Notes: generated by a model not told the origin, from the sequence alone. A stretch of DNA of 64,000 nt from Streptomyces sp. NBC_00510 (GCA_036013505.1 CP107851.1:3915501-3979500), one strand, 5' to 3'. Positions 51,938 to 61,374 are shown, numbered from the stretch's first letter. Translations and numbers: made by a program.

Positions 51938-53170
51938 ATGCACGACCACCGCAAACTCGGCCGCGAGCTCGGCCTGTTCGACACCGACCCGCTGATCGGC
52001 GCGGGACTGCCCTACTGGCTGCCGGACGGCGCCGCCGTCCGGCACGCCCTGGAGGAGTACGTCCGCGAGGCCGAACGCCGTGCGGGCTACCGCCACGTGT
52101 ACTCACCCGTGCTCGGCAAACGCGAGCTGTACGAGATCTCCGGGCACTGGGCGCACTACAGCGACGACATGTTCCCGCCGATGGACCTCGGCGGCGAGCA
52201 GGTCGTGCTGCGGCCCAGCCTCTGTCCCCACCACGCGCTGATCTACCGCTCGCGCTCCCGCAGCCACCGCGAACTGCCGCTGCGCATGGCCGAGCTGGGC
52301 GGCATGTACCGCTCCGAGTTGTCCGGCGTGCTCGGCGGGCTCACCCGCGTACGGGCCATCCAGCTCAACGACGCGCACATCTTCTGCACCCTCGACCAGG
52401 TCGCCGACGAGGCCGCCGCCGCCCTGGAGATGATCGGCCGCGCGTACCGCGCCCTGGGCATCACCCCCGCCCGTCACCGGCTCTCCCTCCCCGGGCCCGG
52501 CGGCAAGTACGTCGCCGAGCCCGAGCTGTGGGAACGCTCCACCGCCCTGCTGACCGAGGTCCTGGACCGCTCGGGGCTGCCCTACGAGGCGGCGGAAGGC
52601 GAGGCCGCGTTCTACGGGCCCAAGATCGACGTCCAGGTCGCCGACGGCGCGGGCCGCGAGGCCACCTTGTCCACCGTGCAGATCGACTTCCACCAGCCCC
52701 GGCAGTTCGGGCTGCACTACATCGGCGCGGACGGCGCGAAGCACCGTCCGGTCATGGTGCACCGCAGCGTCGTCGGCAGCGTGGAGCGGGCCGTGGCGCA
52801 CCTGGTCGAGCAGCACGGCGGAGCGTTCCCGCCGTGGCTCGCGCCCACCCAGGTGGTCGTCCTCCCGGTGTCGGAGGCGGAGCTGCCCGAGGCCGAGGCG
52901 CTAATGGGGCGGTGCCTCGACCTGGGACTGCGCGCGGACCTGCGCGCACCGGACCGCGGCACCCTCGGGGCGCGCGTCCGGGAGGCCCGCCTCGTCCCCT
53001 ACCAGGCCGTCATCGGCCCGAAGGAGGCCGCGGACGCGCACGTCGCCCTGCGGCTCCGCGACGGCCGCCGCCTTCCGCCGCTGCCCGGGGAAGTGGTAGT
53101 GGAGCGCGTCCGTGCGGCCGTGGCCGCCCATGACGTGGAGCTGTGGCCCGGGGGCGAGGACCCCGCCTGA
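51938..53170 (+). CDS. Short threonyl-tRNA synthetase lacking the TGS and editing domains
   Basis: 410 residues from ATG 51938, with GAGGAG upstream. Only the class II catalytic core and anticodon-binding domain are present, against about 650 for standard ThrRS. Zinc ligands Cys and His (RPSLCPHHALIY), His (NDAHIFCTLDQ) and His (VHRSVVGSVERA) are intact. Motif 2 RSELSGVLGGLTRVR and motif 3 GSVERAVAHL are present. It charges tRNA-Thr without its own editing site. It is probably a second or stress copy, controlled by the Thr-rich leader peptide upstream. Confidence 0.93.
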   Translation: MHDHRKLGRELGLFDTDPLIGAGLPYWLPDGAAVRHALEEYVREAERRAGYRHVYSPVLGKRELYEISGHWAHYSDDMFPPMDLGGEQVVLRPSLCPHHALIYRSRSRSHRELPLRMAELGGMYRSELSGVLGGLTRVRAIQLNDAHIFCTLDQVADEAAAALEMIGRAYRALGITPARHRLSLPGPGGKYVAEPELWERSTALLTEVLDRSGLPYEAAEGEAAFYGPKIDVQVADGAGREATLSTVQIDFHQPRQFGLHYIGADGAKHRPVMVHRSVVGSVERAVAHLVEQHGGAFPPWLAPTQVVVLPVSEAELPEAEALMGRCLDLGLRADLRAPDRGTLGARVREARLVPYQAVIGPKEAADAHVALRLRDGRRLPPLPGEVVVERVRAAVAAHDVELWPGGEDPA

Positions 53171-53233
53171 CCCCCGCGCGGCACGGCGGACCGGGGCGCG
53201 CCCGTCCGACCCGGCCGGGCGCACCCCGGCGCG

Positions 53234-54853
53234 TCAGGCGGTGGCCGCCAGTGCGTGGCGCCGGGCGGCGCGCCGGGCGGCGGACTCCTCCGGGTCGAGC
53301 ACCGGGACCGCCGCGAGCAGCCCCTTGGTGTACTCGTGCTCCGGCGCCTCGTAGACCCGCCCGGCGGGGCCGTACTCCACGACCCGGCCCGCCCGCATGA
53401 CCGCGACGTTGTCGCTGACCTGGCGCACCACGGCCAGGTCGTGGGCGATGAAGACCAGTGCGAGCCCCAGTTCGCGCTGCAACTCGCCCAGCAGCCGGAT
53501 GACCTGCGCCTGCGTCGTGACGTCGAGCGCCGACACCGGCTCGTCGCAGACGATCAGCCGGGGCTCGGGCGCCAGCGCCCGGGCGATGCCGACCCGCTGC
53601 CGCTGACCGCCGCTGAACTCGTGCGGATAGCGGTGGTACCAGTGGGGGTCGAGCCCGACCCGTTCCAGCAGTTCCCGCACGCGGGCGACGACCGCGGCGT
53701 CGTCGAGCACGCCCGCCGTGCGCAGCGGGTCCGCGATGGACTCGCCGATGCTGCGCCGGGGGTTGAGCGAGGACACCGGGTCCTGGAACACCATCTGCAG
53801 TCCCGGCGTGCCCGCGACGGAGCGTGCGCCCGGGCGCCGCAGTTCGCCGCCCGTGGGCTCCAGGAGCCCCACGAGCATCCGCCCGAGCGTGGTCTTGCCG
53901 CTGCCGCTCTCCCCGACGACGCCGAGCGTCTCGCCCGCGCGCACGGTCAGCGAGACGCCGTCGACCGCCGCGACCCGGGAGCCGCGCCGGCCGAACTCCC
54001 GCCGCACGCCGACGGCTTCGAGGAGGACCTCGCCCACGGCCGCGCCGCGCGGCTTCGCCGTCTCCACCCGCGGGACCGCGGCCACCAGGTCCCGCGTGTA
54101 CGGCTGTCGCGGTGCGCCCAGCACGGTGCCGACCGGTCCGCGCTCCACGGCACGGCCGTCCTTCATCACCAGGACCTCGTCTACGCTCCCGGCCACCACG
54201 CCCAGGTCGTGGGTGACCAGCAGCAGCCCCATGCCGGTCTCGTGCCGCAGTTCGCCGAGCAGGTCGAGGATCTGCGCCTGCACGGTGACGTCGAGGGCCG
54301 TCGTCGGTTCGTCCGCGACGAGCAGCCGCGGCTCGCACGCGAGCGCCATGGCGATCAGGGCCCGCTGGCGCATGCCGCCGCTGAACTCGTGCGGCCGGAA
54401 GCGGGCCCGCCTCGGTGCGTCGGCGATGCCGACCCGGTCGAGCACCTCGACCGCCCGCGCGCGGGCCGCCCGCCGGGAGGCCTTGGGGTGGTGGACCCGG
54501 TAGACCTCGGCGATCTGGTCGCCGATCGCGAAGTACGGGTCGAGCGAGGACAGCGGGTCCTGGAAGACCATCGCCGCGAGCCCGCCGCGCAGCCCGCGCA
54601 GTTCCTTCTCCCCCGCGGTCAGGACGTCGACGCCGGCCACCCGCACCGAGCCGCCGATCCGCGCACCGCTGCCGCGGTGCAGTCCCAGCAGGGTGAAGGC
54701 GGTGGCGCTCTTGCCGCTGCCGGACTCGCCGACGACGCCGAGGGCGCCGCCCTGCTCCAGGGAGAAGGAGAGCCCGTCCACGGCCCGCACGGTGCCCGTG
54801 CCGGTGGGGAAGTCGATCGTGAGGTCCTCGACCTCGATCAGCCGTGACGTCAT
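53234..54853 (-). CDS. Oligopeptide ABC transporter, fused dual ATPase
   Basis: 539 residues. Two complete nucleotide-binding domains are fused (DppD-DppF type). Walker [16 protein letters not shown] (about 38-52) and [17 protein letters not shown] (about 310-326); signature [15 protein letters not shown] and [15 protein letters not shown]; Walker [14 protein letters not shown] and [13 protein letters not shown]. It energises uptake of peptides or nickel by the operon 58509-53234. The start overlaps the permease stop by 4 nt. Last gene of the operon. Confidence 0.96.
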   Translation of the reverse strand: MTSRLIEVEDLTIDFPTGTGTVRAVDGLSFSLEQGGALGVVGESGSGKSATAFTLLGLHRGSGARIGGSVRVAGVDVLTAGEKELRGLRGGLAAMVFQDPLSSLDPYFAIGDQIAEVYRVHHPKASRRAARARAVEVLDRVGIADAPRRARFRPHEFSGGMRQRALIAMALACEPRLLVADEPTTALDVTVQAQILDLLGELRHETGMGLLLVTHDLGVVAGSVDEVLVMKDGRAVERGPVGTVLGAPRQPYTRDLVAAVPRVETAKPRGAAVGEVLLEAVGVRREFGRRGSRVAAVDGVSLTVRAGETLGVVGESGSGKTTLGRMLVGLLEPTGGELRRPGARSVAGTPGLQMVFQDPVSSLNPRRSIGESIADPLRTAGVLDDAAVVARVRELLERVGLDPHWYHRYPHEFSGGQRQRVGIARALAPEPRLIVCDEPVSALDVTTQAQVIRLLGELQRELGLALVFIAHDLAVVRQVSDNVAVMRAGRVVEYGPAGRVYEAPEHEYTKGLLAAVPVLDPEESAARRAARRHALAATA

Positions 54854-55848
54854 GCCAGCACCACCCGTCGGTCGGCCACCGCGTACAGGACGTCCGCGAG
54901 GGCGTTGGCGAGGACCACGAAGAAGCCGGTGACCAGCACCAGTCCGACGACGACCGGCAGGTCCTCGGTCTTCACCGAGTCCACCAGGCTCTTGCCGAGC
55001 CCGGGGATGCCGAAGAGCGACTCGGTGAGCACCGCGCCGCCGAACATCGTCCCCAGGTCCAGCGCGGTCAGTGCGATGACCGGCGGCAGGGCGCCGCGCA
55101 GGGCGTGCCGTCCGATGACGGAACGCTCGCGGACGCCGTAGGCGCGGAAAGTGCGCACATGGTCCTCGGCGAGCGTGTCCAGCATGGAACTACGGGTCAG
55201 CCGGGCGTATTTGGCGCTCTCCAGGATGGCCAGGGAGAGCCAGGGCAGCACCAGGTTCCACGCCCACTGCTCGGGGTCCTCGGTCAGCGGGACGTAGGAC
55301 GGGAAGGGCAGCCAGCCCAGCACCGAGACGAACAGCAGCATCAGCAGGATGCCGATGATGAAGACGGGCACGGCGTTGCCGGCGAGGGTGAGCCCGGTCA
55401 GCAGCCGTTCGGTGAGCCCGCCGTGGCGCAGCGCCGAGAGCACCCCGGTGCCGACGCCGATGACCAGCCACAGCACCATCGCGCCCAGCGAGAGCGAGGC
55501 GGTGGCCGGCAGCCGCTGCGCGAGCAGGGAGGTCACCTGCTCGCCGCTCTGGTACGAGAAGCCCAGGCACGGTGCGCCGCAGTGCTCGGTGCCGACACCG
55601 GTGCTGATGTCGGTGCCGGCGAACAGGCCGTGCAGGAAGTGGGCGTACTGCGCGAAGGCCGGGTCGTCCAGGCCCAGCTGGGTGCGGACCTGGGCGACCT
55701 GGTCGGCGGTGCACTTGGGCCCGCAGGCCAGGCGTGCCGGGTCGCCGGGCAGGACGTAGAAGAGGGCGTAGACCGCGATGCTCAGTACGAGCAGGACCAG
55801 CAGGGCCGCCAGCAGCCGGCGCAGTGCGAACCGGGTGAGGAGGATCAT
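54850..55848 (-). CDS. Oligopeptide ABC transporter permease (DppB type)
   Basis: 332 residues. The first helix is followed by the periplasmic loop DPARLACGPKCTADQVAQVRTQLGLDDP. A second Cys-rich insert (GTEHCGAPCLGFSY) may form disulfides. The EAA loop is RTFRAYGVRERSVIGRHALRGALPPVIALTALDLG. About six membrane helices. Start and stop each overlap neighbours by 4 nt, so the operon is tightly coupled. Confidence 0.95.
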   Translation of the reverse strand: MILLTRFALRRLLAALLVLLVLSIAVYALFYVLPGDPARLACGPKCTADQVAQVRTQLGLDDPAFAQYAHFLHGLFAGTDISTGVGTEHCGAPCLGFSYQSGEQVTSLLAQRLPATASLSLGAMVLWLVIGVGTGVLSALRHGGLTERLLTGLTLAGNAVPVFIIGILLMLLFVSVLGWLPFPSYVPLTEDPEQWAWNLVLPWLSLAILESAKYARLTRSSMLDTLAEDHVRTFRAYGVRERSVIGRHALRGALPPVIALTALDLGTMFGGAVLTESLFGIPGLGKSLVDSVKTEDLPVVVGLVLVTGFFVVLANALADVLYAVADRRVVLA

Positions 55849-56714
55849 GACCGCGCCTCCTTGCGCCTGCGGGCCACGGACCGCAGGCGGCTGCCGGCCC
55901 GCGGGTCCAGGGCGGTGCGCACGCCGTCACCGAGGGCGGTGAAGGCGAGGACGGTGACGAAGATCAGGCCGGCGGGCAGCAGCACGTACGTCGGATCGGC
56001 CTGGTACCAGGTGGTCGCGGAGGAGAGCATCTGTCCCCAGGAGGGCGTGGGCGGCTTGACGCCGATGCCGAGGAAGGACAGTCCCGCCTCCGACGCGATG
56101 TTGGAGGGCACCAGCAGCGCGCTGTACGTCACCACGGGCGCGGCCAGCGACGGCAGCAGTTCGCGGCGCGCGATCCGCCACCGGCCGGCGCCGCCGAGCC
56201 GGGCGGCGGCCACGTAGTCGAGGGACTTCAGGCTCAGGGTCTGGGCCCGGACGATGCGGGAGGTGCCGCCCCAGCCGAGCAGGCCGAGGACGAGGACGAG
56301 CAGCACCGGACGCGGGAAGCCGGCGGGGACGATCGCCAGCAGGGCGATGGAGAAGACCAGGGTGGGCAGCGCCAGCATGACGTCGGTGGTCCGGCTGAGC
56401 AGGTTGTCCAGGAAGCGGTTGCCGAGGCCGGCGGCGAGGCCGACCGCGACCCCGAGGACGACCTGCACGACGGTGGCGGCGAGGCCGATGCCCAGCGAGA
56501 TCCGCGCGCCGTACACGAGCCGGGCGAACAGGTCGCGTCCGGTGCCGGGTTCGACGCCGAGCCAGTGGTCGGCGCTCACTCCGCCGAAGGAGCCGGTCGG
56601 TACGCCGCCGAGGGCGGAGTCGACGGCCGAGGCGTGGTAGGCGTCCGGGTCCTGCCCCTCCAGGGCGGCGAGCAGCGGGGCGGCGAGGGCCACCAGGACG
56701 AGCAGGGCGATCAC
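55845..56714 (-). CDS. Oligopeptide ABC transporter permease (DppC type), N-terminus disrupted
   Basis: 289 residues from GTG 56714 ((V)IALLVLVALAAPLLAALEGQDPD). The DppC core is intact: VGVEPGTGRDLFARLVYGARISLGIG, FSIALLAIVPAGFP and EAA loop AARLGGAGRWRIARRELLPSLAAP. About 28 residues of the cytoplasmic N-terminus (RRARRARQLWRRLRAQRAALAG) are readable upstream in the same frame but have no start codon. The expected start, GTG 56797 overlapping the binding-protein stop, is in another frame. A 1-nt deletion (real or sequencing error) is likely. Confidence 0.88.
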   Translation of the reverse strand: MIALLVLVALAAPLLAALEGQDPDAYHASAVDSALGGVPTGSFGGVSADHWLGVEPGTGRDLFARLVYGARISLGIGLAATVVQVVLGVAVGLAAGLGNRFLDNLLSRTTDVMLALPTLVFSIALLAIVPAGFPRPVLLVLVLGLLGWGGTSRIVRAQTLSLKSLDYVAAARLGGAGRWRIARRELLPSLAAPVVTYSALLVPSNIASEAGLSFLGIGVKPPTPSWGQMLSSATTWYQADPTYVLLPAGLIFVTVLAFTALGDGVRTALDPRAGSRLRSVARRRKEARS

Positions 56715-56793
56715 GGCGACCCCGGCGAGGGCGGCACGCTGGGCGCGCAGCCGCCGCCAGAGCTGCCGGGCGCGGCGAGCACGTCGGTCGTGG

Positions 56794-58509
56794 TCACTTG
56801 ACCGCGACCTGCGAGACGTCGAGGACGCCGGTCCAGTCGCTGATGACGACGTTCTTGACGTCCTTGCCGTACAGGCGCTTGTAGACCGGGTGGACCAGCG
56901 GCACGGTCAGCGCCTGCTCGCCGATCTTCTTGTCGAGGGCGCCCCAGCGCACGGCGGCGGCCTTGAGGTCGGTGAGCTTGTTGATCTCGTCGATCTCCTG
57001 GTTCACGGCCGGGTCGTCGAGCTGGGCGTTGTTGAAGTTGTAGCCGTCCTTGACGATCTGCCGGCCGTCGAAGATCGGGGCCAGGAAGGGGCCGCCGGAC
57101 GGCCAGTCGGCGCCCCAGCCGGCGAGGAAGAAGCCCGGCTCGGTCTTGATGCCGTGGATCTTCTCGCTGTAGGCGCTGGACTCCAGGCCCTCCAGCTTGA
57201 CGGTGATGCCGGCCTTCTTCAGGGCGTCCTGCAGGGCGGTGGCGACCTCGGGACCCTGCTCGTCGCCGCCGCTGCTGTCGTGGGTCAGCGTGACGGTCAG
57301 GCCGTTCGGGTAACCGGCCTCCTTCAGCAGCTCCTTGGCCTTGGCGGCGTCACCGCTCTTGCCGGCCGGGAACGCGTCGTACGGGGTGTAGCCGAAGGAC
57401 TCCTGCGCGGGCAGGAAGGTGGTGGCCGGCTCGGCGAGCGAGGAGCCGCCGAGGGCGTTGACGACGGTGCTGCGGTCGACCGCGTAGGAGATCGCCTGGC
57501 GCACCTTGGGGTTGTCGAACGGCTTCACCTTCGGGTTGAAGGAGATGTAGTCGGTGTAGCCGAACTGCCCGGTGCCGACGCGGCCCGCGAGCTCCTTGTC
57601 GCCGGTGATCTTGGCGAGTTCGGCGGCGGTGAGGTTGGTGTCGGTGGTGACGGCGGCGGCGTCCTTGCCGGAGCCGGAGGACAGCCGCTGGTTGATCACG
57701 GCGGCGTCGAGCCCGGAGCGGACGTCGATGCGGTCCGGGTAGGCCTTGCGCTCCTCGTCGGTCTTCGGGTCCCAGTGGGTGTTGCGCTCCAGGACGAGGT
57801 GCTCGCCGTCGTTCTCGTTGCCGACGACCTTGTACGGGCCGGAGGAGAACGGGTGGTTCTCGTACTTGGTGCCGGTGTCCTTGGCCTTCGGCACGGGGGC
57901 GAAGGAGGTCTGGGTGGCCAGGAACGGGAAGTCGCCCTCGGGCTTGTTCAGGTGGAAGACGATGGTCTTCGCGTCCGGGGTCTCGATGGAGTCCAGACCG
58001 CCCTTGTCCTTGTACGGGCCCTGGTACTCCTTGCCGCCGACCAGCCAGTCGCGCAGGTAGGGGGCGCCGCCGGACAGTTCGGCGGCGAAGGAGCGCTCGA
58101 TGCCGTACTTGATGTCGGCGGTGGTGATCGGGCTGCCGTCCTCGTACTTCAGGCCGTCCTTGAGGTGGTACGTCCAGACGGTGGCGTCCTGGTTGGGCGT
58201 GCCGGTGTCGGTGGCCAGGTCGGGGACGACCTTCGCGCCGTCCGCGCCGCTCTCGCGGTTGCGGGTGGTCAGCGTGCGGAAGACCAGGCCGGGGACGTTG
58301 CCGCCGCCGGAGGTGTAGAGCCGCGCCGGGTCGAAGTCCTCCTGCGGGGACTGGTTGAGGACGTAGAGCGTGCCGCCCTTGGCGGGCTTGCCGTCGGCCG
58401 CCGCCTTGGCCCCGCTGTCCTCCGGGCCGCAGGCGGCGGCGCCGCCGGTGATCGCCAGGACGACGGCTGCCGCTGCGAGGCGGCGGGGTGTGACGGACAG
58501 GTGAGACAT
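56794..58509 (-). CDS. Oligopeptide-binding lipoprotein (ABC transporter, family 5)
   Basis: 571 residues. A lipoprotein signal peptide ends with ITGGAAAC (Cys27), followed by DUF-like SBP family 5 sequence: LYVLNQSPQEDFDPARLYTSGGGNVPGLVFRTLTTRN, YGIERSFAAELSGG and YISFNPKVKPFDNPKVRQAISYAVDRS. It binds peptides outside the membrane for the DppB/C-type permeases. ATG 58509 is the start with AAAGGGATC upstream. It is the first main gene of the operon behind a leader of about 280 nt. Confidence 0.96.
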   Translation of the reverse strand: MSHLSVTPRRLAAAAVVLAITGGAAACGPEDSGAKAAADGKPAKGGTLYVLNQSPQEDFDPARLYTSGGGNVPGLVFRTLTTRNRESGADGAKVVPDLATDTGTPNQDATVWTYHLKDGLKYEDGSPITTADIKYGIERSFAAELSGGAPYLRDWLVGGKEYQGPYKDKGGLDSIETPDAKTIVFHLNKPEGDFPFLATQTSFAPVPKAKDTGTKYENHPFSSGPYKVVGNENDGEHLVLERNTHWDPKTDEERKAYPDRIDVRSGLDAAVINQRLSSGSGKDAAAVTTDTNLTAAELAKITGDKELAGRVGTGQFGYTDYISFNPKVKPFDNPKVRQAISYAVDRSTVVNALGGSSLAEPATTFLPAQESFGYTPYDAFPAGKSGDAAKAKELLKEAGYPNGLTVTLTHDSSGGDEQGPEVATALQDALKKAGITVKLEGLESSAYSEKIHGIKTEPGFFLAGWGADWPSGGPFLAPIFDGRQIVKDGYNFNNAQLDDPAVNQEIDEINKLTDLKAAAVRWGALDKKIGEQALTVPLVHPVYKRLYGKDVKNVVISDWTGVLDVSQVAVK

Positions 58510-58669
58510 CGAAGATCCCTTTCGCGGCTGCGAGTTGGAGAGGGCGGGGCTGGGGAAGGCCCGCAGGCAGCGGCGACGGACCCCGCGAAGGGGACCGTGA
58601 AGGATCGATCAAGCGTCGAGACGCGCGCCCACGGGTCGGAGAGGACCGGAGCGAGGGGAGATGCGCCCT

Positions 58670-58786
58670 CTACGCGCCCGGCACCGTGGAACGGCGACAC
58701 AGGATGTCGGCGACGCAATGCCCGGCCACGCCAATGAGCGCCAGCTCGATGCTGGCGTCGGCGTCTGTGGTGGGGCTGTGCGGCAT
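58670..58786 (-). CDS. Possible leaderless 38-codon ORF in the transporter leader
   Basis: MPHSPTTDADASIELALIG...RRSTVPGA, 38 codons, ATG 58786 to TAG 58670. Third positions are about 86% G/C, like real Streptomyces genes. No Shine-Dalgarno is present, but the candidate promoter (58822-58794) puts transcription start at about the ATG. It ends 160 nt before the binding-protein start. It may be a regulatory leader peptide or a free small protein. Confidence 0.4.
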   Translation of the reverse strand: MPHSPTTDADASIELALIGVAGHCVADILCRRSTVPGA

Positions 58787-58793
58787 GCCGAAA

Positions 58794-58822
58794 ACATTGA
58801 ACGATTAATCGCCCGATGTCAA
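58794..58822 (-). promoter_or_regulatory. Candidate operon promoter with palindromic operator
   Basis: On the minus strand a perfect -35 TTGACA (58822-58817) is followed after 17 nt by CAATGT (58799-58794). The spacer holds the perfect palindrome CGATTAATCG (58802-58811), well placed for a repressor. The region 58510-58826 has no other gene besides the possible small ORF. Confidence 0.5.
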
Positions 58823-58826
58823 AAAG

Positions 58827-60215
58827 CTAGCCCCGGGGGTAGGGCCAGGCGTTGGGCTTGCAGGTCAGGCCCCCGTAGGAGAGGAACTTCGTCTGCTGCA
58901 TCATGACCGGGGCCAGGGCACCCTGCTGGGGGCAGAGCACATGGTCGTAGCCGAGCCGGTGCCCGACCTCGTGGTTGATCAGCATCTCGCGGTAGGCCGG
59001 CATCCGGTCCGGGCCGTACGTCTTTGACCCCTGCGCCCAGCGGTACGCGTTGATCATCGTCCGGGGAGTCGACGCCGCGTCACATGACACATTGTCAACC
59101 GTCGTGTCCAGGCCGGACTTCGCGCACCAGGTGGCCGTGGTGCCGGGACTGGCCAGGGTGATCACGATGTCGGCCGGGCCCGTTGAGACCCGCTCAAAGG
59201 TGCGGGACCCGGCGTGCGCCCAACTCCGCCTGTCGTTCAGCGTCTTGTAGACCGCGTCCGCGAAGAGCCGGGCGTCCAGCGGCAGACCCTTCTCGACGTC
59301 CACCCGCACGCGCAGCAGCTTGCCCTTGCCGGGGGCCTTCTCGTGGCCGGCCACGGTCTGGAACTTCCCCGCCAGGCTCAGCTCCTGGTCGAGCGGGTAG
59401 CGCCGGACCATCGCCTGGTCGTAGGTGAGCGGGGCGGTGACCGCGGAGGGTGAGGTCGAGGGGGTCGCCCGGCCCTGGGAGCGGGACGCGGAGTCGTCGG
59501 CGCCCCGGCTGCCGCCCGGTGCCGCGGCGGCGGACGAGTGACGCTTCTCACCCCCGGCGGCCATCTGGCCCGCGACGACGACGGCCAGCACGGTCACGAC
59601 CGCAGCGGCGGCGGCGCCGCTGAGCGCGCGAGTCCTGACGCCCTTCCTGGGCCGTTCGGGTTGTTCGTCGCCCTCCCCGGCCTCCGCGGCGCCCTCCACG
59701 GGTGCCCCGGATTCCGTGGTGGCGGAGGGCGCGTCGAAGGCCGCGACGAAGTCCCGCCGCGGGCCGGGGCCGCCACGGGCTCCCGCGCCGGGCGCCCGGC
59801 GCTGGCGCGGGAAGCCCGCTATTCGGGGCGCGGTGAAGAGGTCCGCGTCGAGGGGGTCGTCGTCCTCCGGGTACTCCGTGCCGAGCGCGGTGTCCGCCAG
59901 CTCCGCGGGCCGGGTCCCGCGCGGCGTGCGCGGCGGGGCCCAGGAACCGGCCCGGCCCCAGGCCGAGTGCTCGCGGTGCTCGGGGTGGGAGTGGCCCGGG
60001 ACGTCGTCGTGACCGTGCCCGGCGTCCCCGGGCCGGAAGCCGTCCCGGCCGCCCGGCACGGAACCACCGGGCGCCTGACCCGGTCCGCCCGGCCGCTGCG
60101 GGGTCGTCGTCGGGCCGGAACGCCGGCGGCGGCCGGTGCCCGAGTTGCCGCCGGCTATGCCCGGTACGTCGTCGCGGCGGCCGTCACGGCCGCCCGGTGC
60201 GCTGTGCCTGCCCAT
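58827..60215 (-). CDS. DUF3152 membrane-anchored metzincin-like protein
   Basis: 462 residues from ATG 60215. A 200-residue disordered Gly/Pro/Arg-rich cytoplasmic part is followed by a signal-anchor helix (about 206-230) and an extracellular DUF3152 domain. The zinc motif HEVGHRLGYDH (His415, His419, His425) is the HExxHxxGxxH signature of metzincins, with a Cys pair before (WCAKSG, SCDAAS) and after (VLCPQ, LTCKP). The activity of DUF3152 is unknown. It is the homologue of mycobacterial Rv3207c (from memory). The alpha/beta hydrolase gene ends 4 nt upstream, so both are in one operon. Confidence 0.9.
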   Translation of the reverse strand: MGRHSAPGGRDGRRDDVPGIAGGNSGTGRRRRSGPTTTPQRPGGPGQAPGGSVPGGRDGFRPGDAGHGHDDVPGHSHPEHREHSAWGRAGSWAPPRTPRGTRPAELADTALGTEYPEDDDPLDADLFTAPRIAGFPRQRRAPGAGARGGPGPRRDFVAAFDAPSATTESGAPVEGAAEAGEGDEQPERPRKGVRTRALSGAAAAAVVTVLAVVVAGQMAAGGEKRHSSAAAAPGGSRGADDSASRSQGRATPSTSPSAVTAPLTYDQAMVRRYPLDQELSLAGKFQTVAGHEKAPGKGKLLRVRVDVEKGLPLDARLFADAVYKTLNDRRSWAHAGSRTFERVSTGPADIVITLASPGTTATWCAKSGLDTTVDNVSCDAASTPRTMINAYRWAQGSKTYGPDRMPAYREMLINHEVGHRLGYDHVLCPQQGALAPVMMQQTKFLSYGGLTCKPNAWPYPRG

Positions 60216-60219
60216 GAAG

Positions 60220-61188
60220 TCAGTGATCCGTCCGCGCGTCCGTGGCGTCCAGCAGTTCGCGGAAGGCCCGCTCCACCGCATCGGGGTGCTCCATCATCGC
60301 GACGTGCCCGCTGTCGGGGAGCGTCAGCAGCCGCGAGTCACGGAACGTCCGGGCGGCACGGTACGCCATCCGGGGGGCCACCAGCTTGTCCTTGCCCCCG
60401 TACACCAGCAGCGTCGGCGCGAGCACCCGCTCGGCCTGCCGCCACAGGCTGTGCTGGCCGCCGAGCGTGTAGGCGTCCACGATGCCGCGCGCCGAGCGGG
60501 TCAGCGCGTCCCAGAAGTACGGCAGCGCCAGCCGGCGCTCGTACTCCGTGGCGTGCTCGGCGAAGGACTCCTCGCTGACCTGCGACGGGTCGCCGTAGCA
60601 GAGCCACAGCAGCTGCCGGGTGCGCCGTTCCACGGACCAGTCGCGGGTGGCGCGGGACACCAGCGCGGTCGCGCCCGGCAGCCCGAGGAACGCGGTCGGC
60701 CAGGCGCCGTACTGGGGCGGCACCTCCGGCAGCGCGGGCGAGATCAGCGTCAGGGTGCGGACCAGGTCGGGCCGGGCCGCGGCGACCTTGGTGACGACGG
60801 CTCCCCCCAGCGAGTTGCCGAAGAGGTGCACGGGCCCGCGCCCGGAAGCCTCCAGCAGGCGCACGACGGCGCGCGCGTGCCCCCCGATCGAGTAGTTGCC
60901 GTCGTCCGGCGGCGGCGAATGCCCGAAACCGGGCAGGTCCAGGGCCTCGCAGGACACCCGGTCCGCCAGCAGCCGCATCAGCGCCGACCAGTTGGAGGAC
61001 GACCCGCCCAGGCCGTGCACGAAGAGCGCGGGCGGCAGCCCTTCGGCCTGCTCCGCCCGCGCCCGTACGGCCAGCGTCCGCCCCGGCAAGGCCACGGTCC
61101 GCACCACCTCCCCGTCCCCGGCTCTGGCTCCCGAAGGCGGTACGGGCACGGCGGCGAACGCGGCTTCGGGCGACTCCGTCGAGGACAT
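60220..61188 (-). CDS. Alpha/beta-hydrolase
   Basis: 322 residues. The nucleophile elbow is GNSLGG with Ser126. The oxyanion HGLGG is at about 58-62. Asp in YGGKDKLV and His in LPDSGHVAMMEHPD complete the triad. A cap region sits between strands. Substrate unknown; possibly an epoxide hydrolase-, lipase- or MhpC-like enzyme. It is followed after 4 nt by the DUF3152 gene. ATG 61188 is the only plausible start. Confidence 0.92.
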   Translation of the reverse strand: MSSTESPEAAFAAVPVPPSGARAGDGEVVRTVALPGRTLAVRARAEQAEGLPPALFVHGLGGSSSNWSALMRLLADRVSCEALDLPGFGHSPPPDDGNYSIGGHARAVVRLLEASGRGPVHLFGNSLGGAVVTKVAAARPDLVRTLTLISPALPEVPPQYGAWPTAFLGLPGATALVSRATRDWSVERRTRQLLWLCYGDPSQVSEESFAEHATEYERRLALPYFWDALTRSARGIVDAYTLGGQHSLWRQAERVLAPTLLVYGGKDKLVAPRMAYRAARTFRDSRLLTLPDSGHVAMMEHPDAVERAFRELLDATDARTDH

Positions 61189-61374
61189 GGGGCAATGTTA
61201 CGAGGTGATCACGCGTGCGCTCGTGTGTTCGCCCTCACACGCGTCGTGGGGATTTTCCGTCCCTCCCGTCACTCTGCACACCCCGTCCCTGTCTCCTACG
61301 CTCGCAGAAGGGGAAAGAGGGGGACAGTGGGTAGCAGCGGGGGACGGCAGCGCACGACCAGACGGGAGGTGCCC

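Noticed and set aside
51806..51938. T-box riboswitch upstream of the ThrRS gene
   Set aside because: No T-box sequence or stem I architecture could be seen; the leader peptide with Thr codons fits better.
54844..56217. 457-aa plus-strand ORF across the permease genes
   Set aside because: Shadow of permease genes, Glu/Gln/Arg-rich without domains.
58609..58797. 62-aa ORF in the transporter leader
   Set aside because: It overlaps the 38-codon ORF in another frame and has less coding-like composition (Pro/Arg/Ser).
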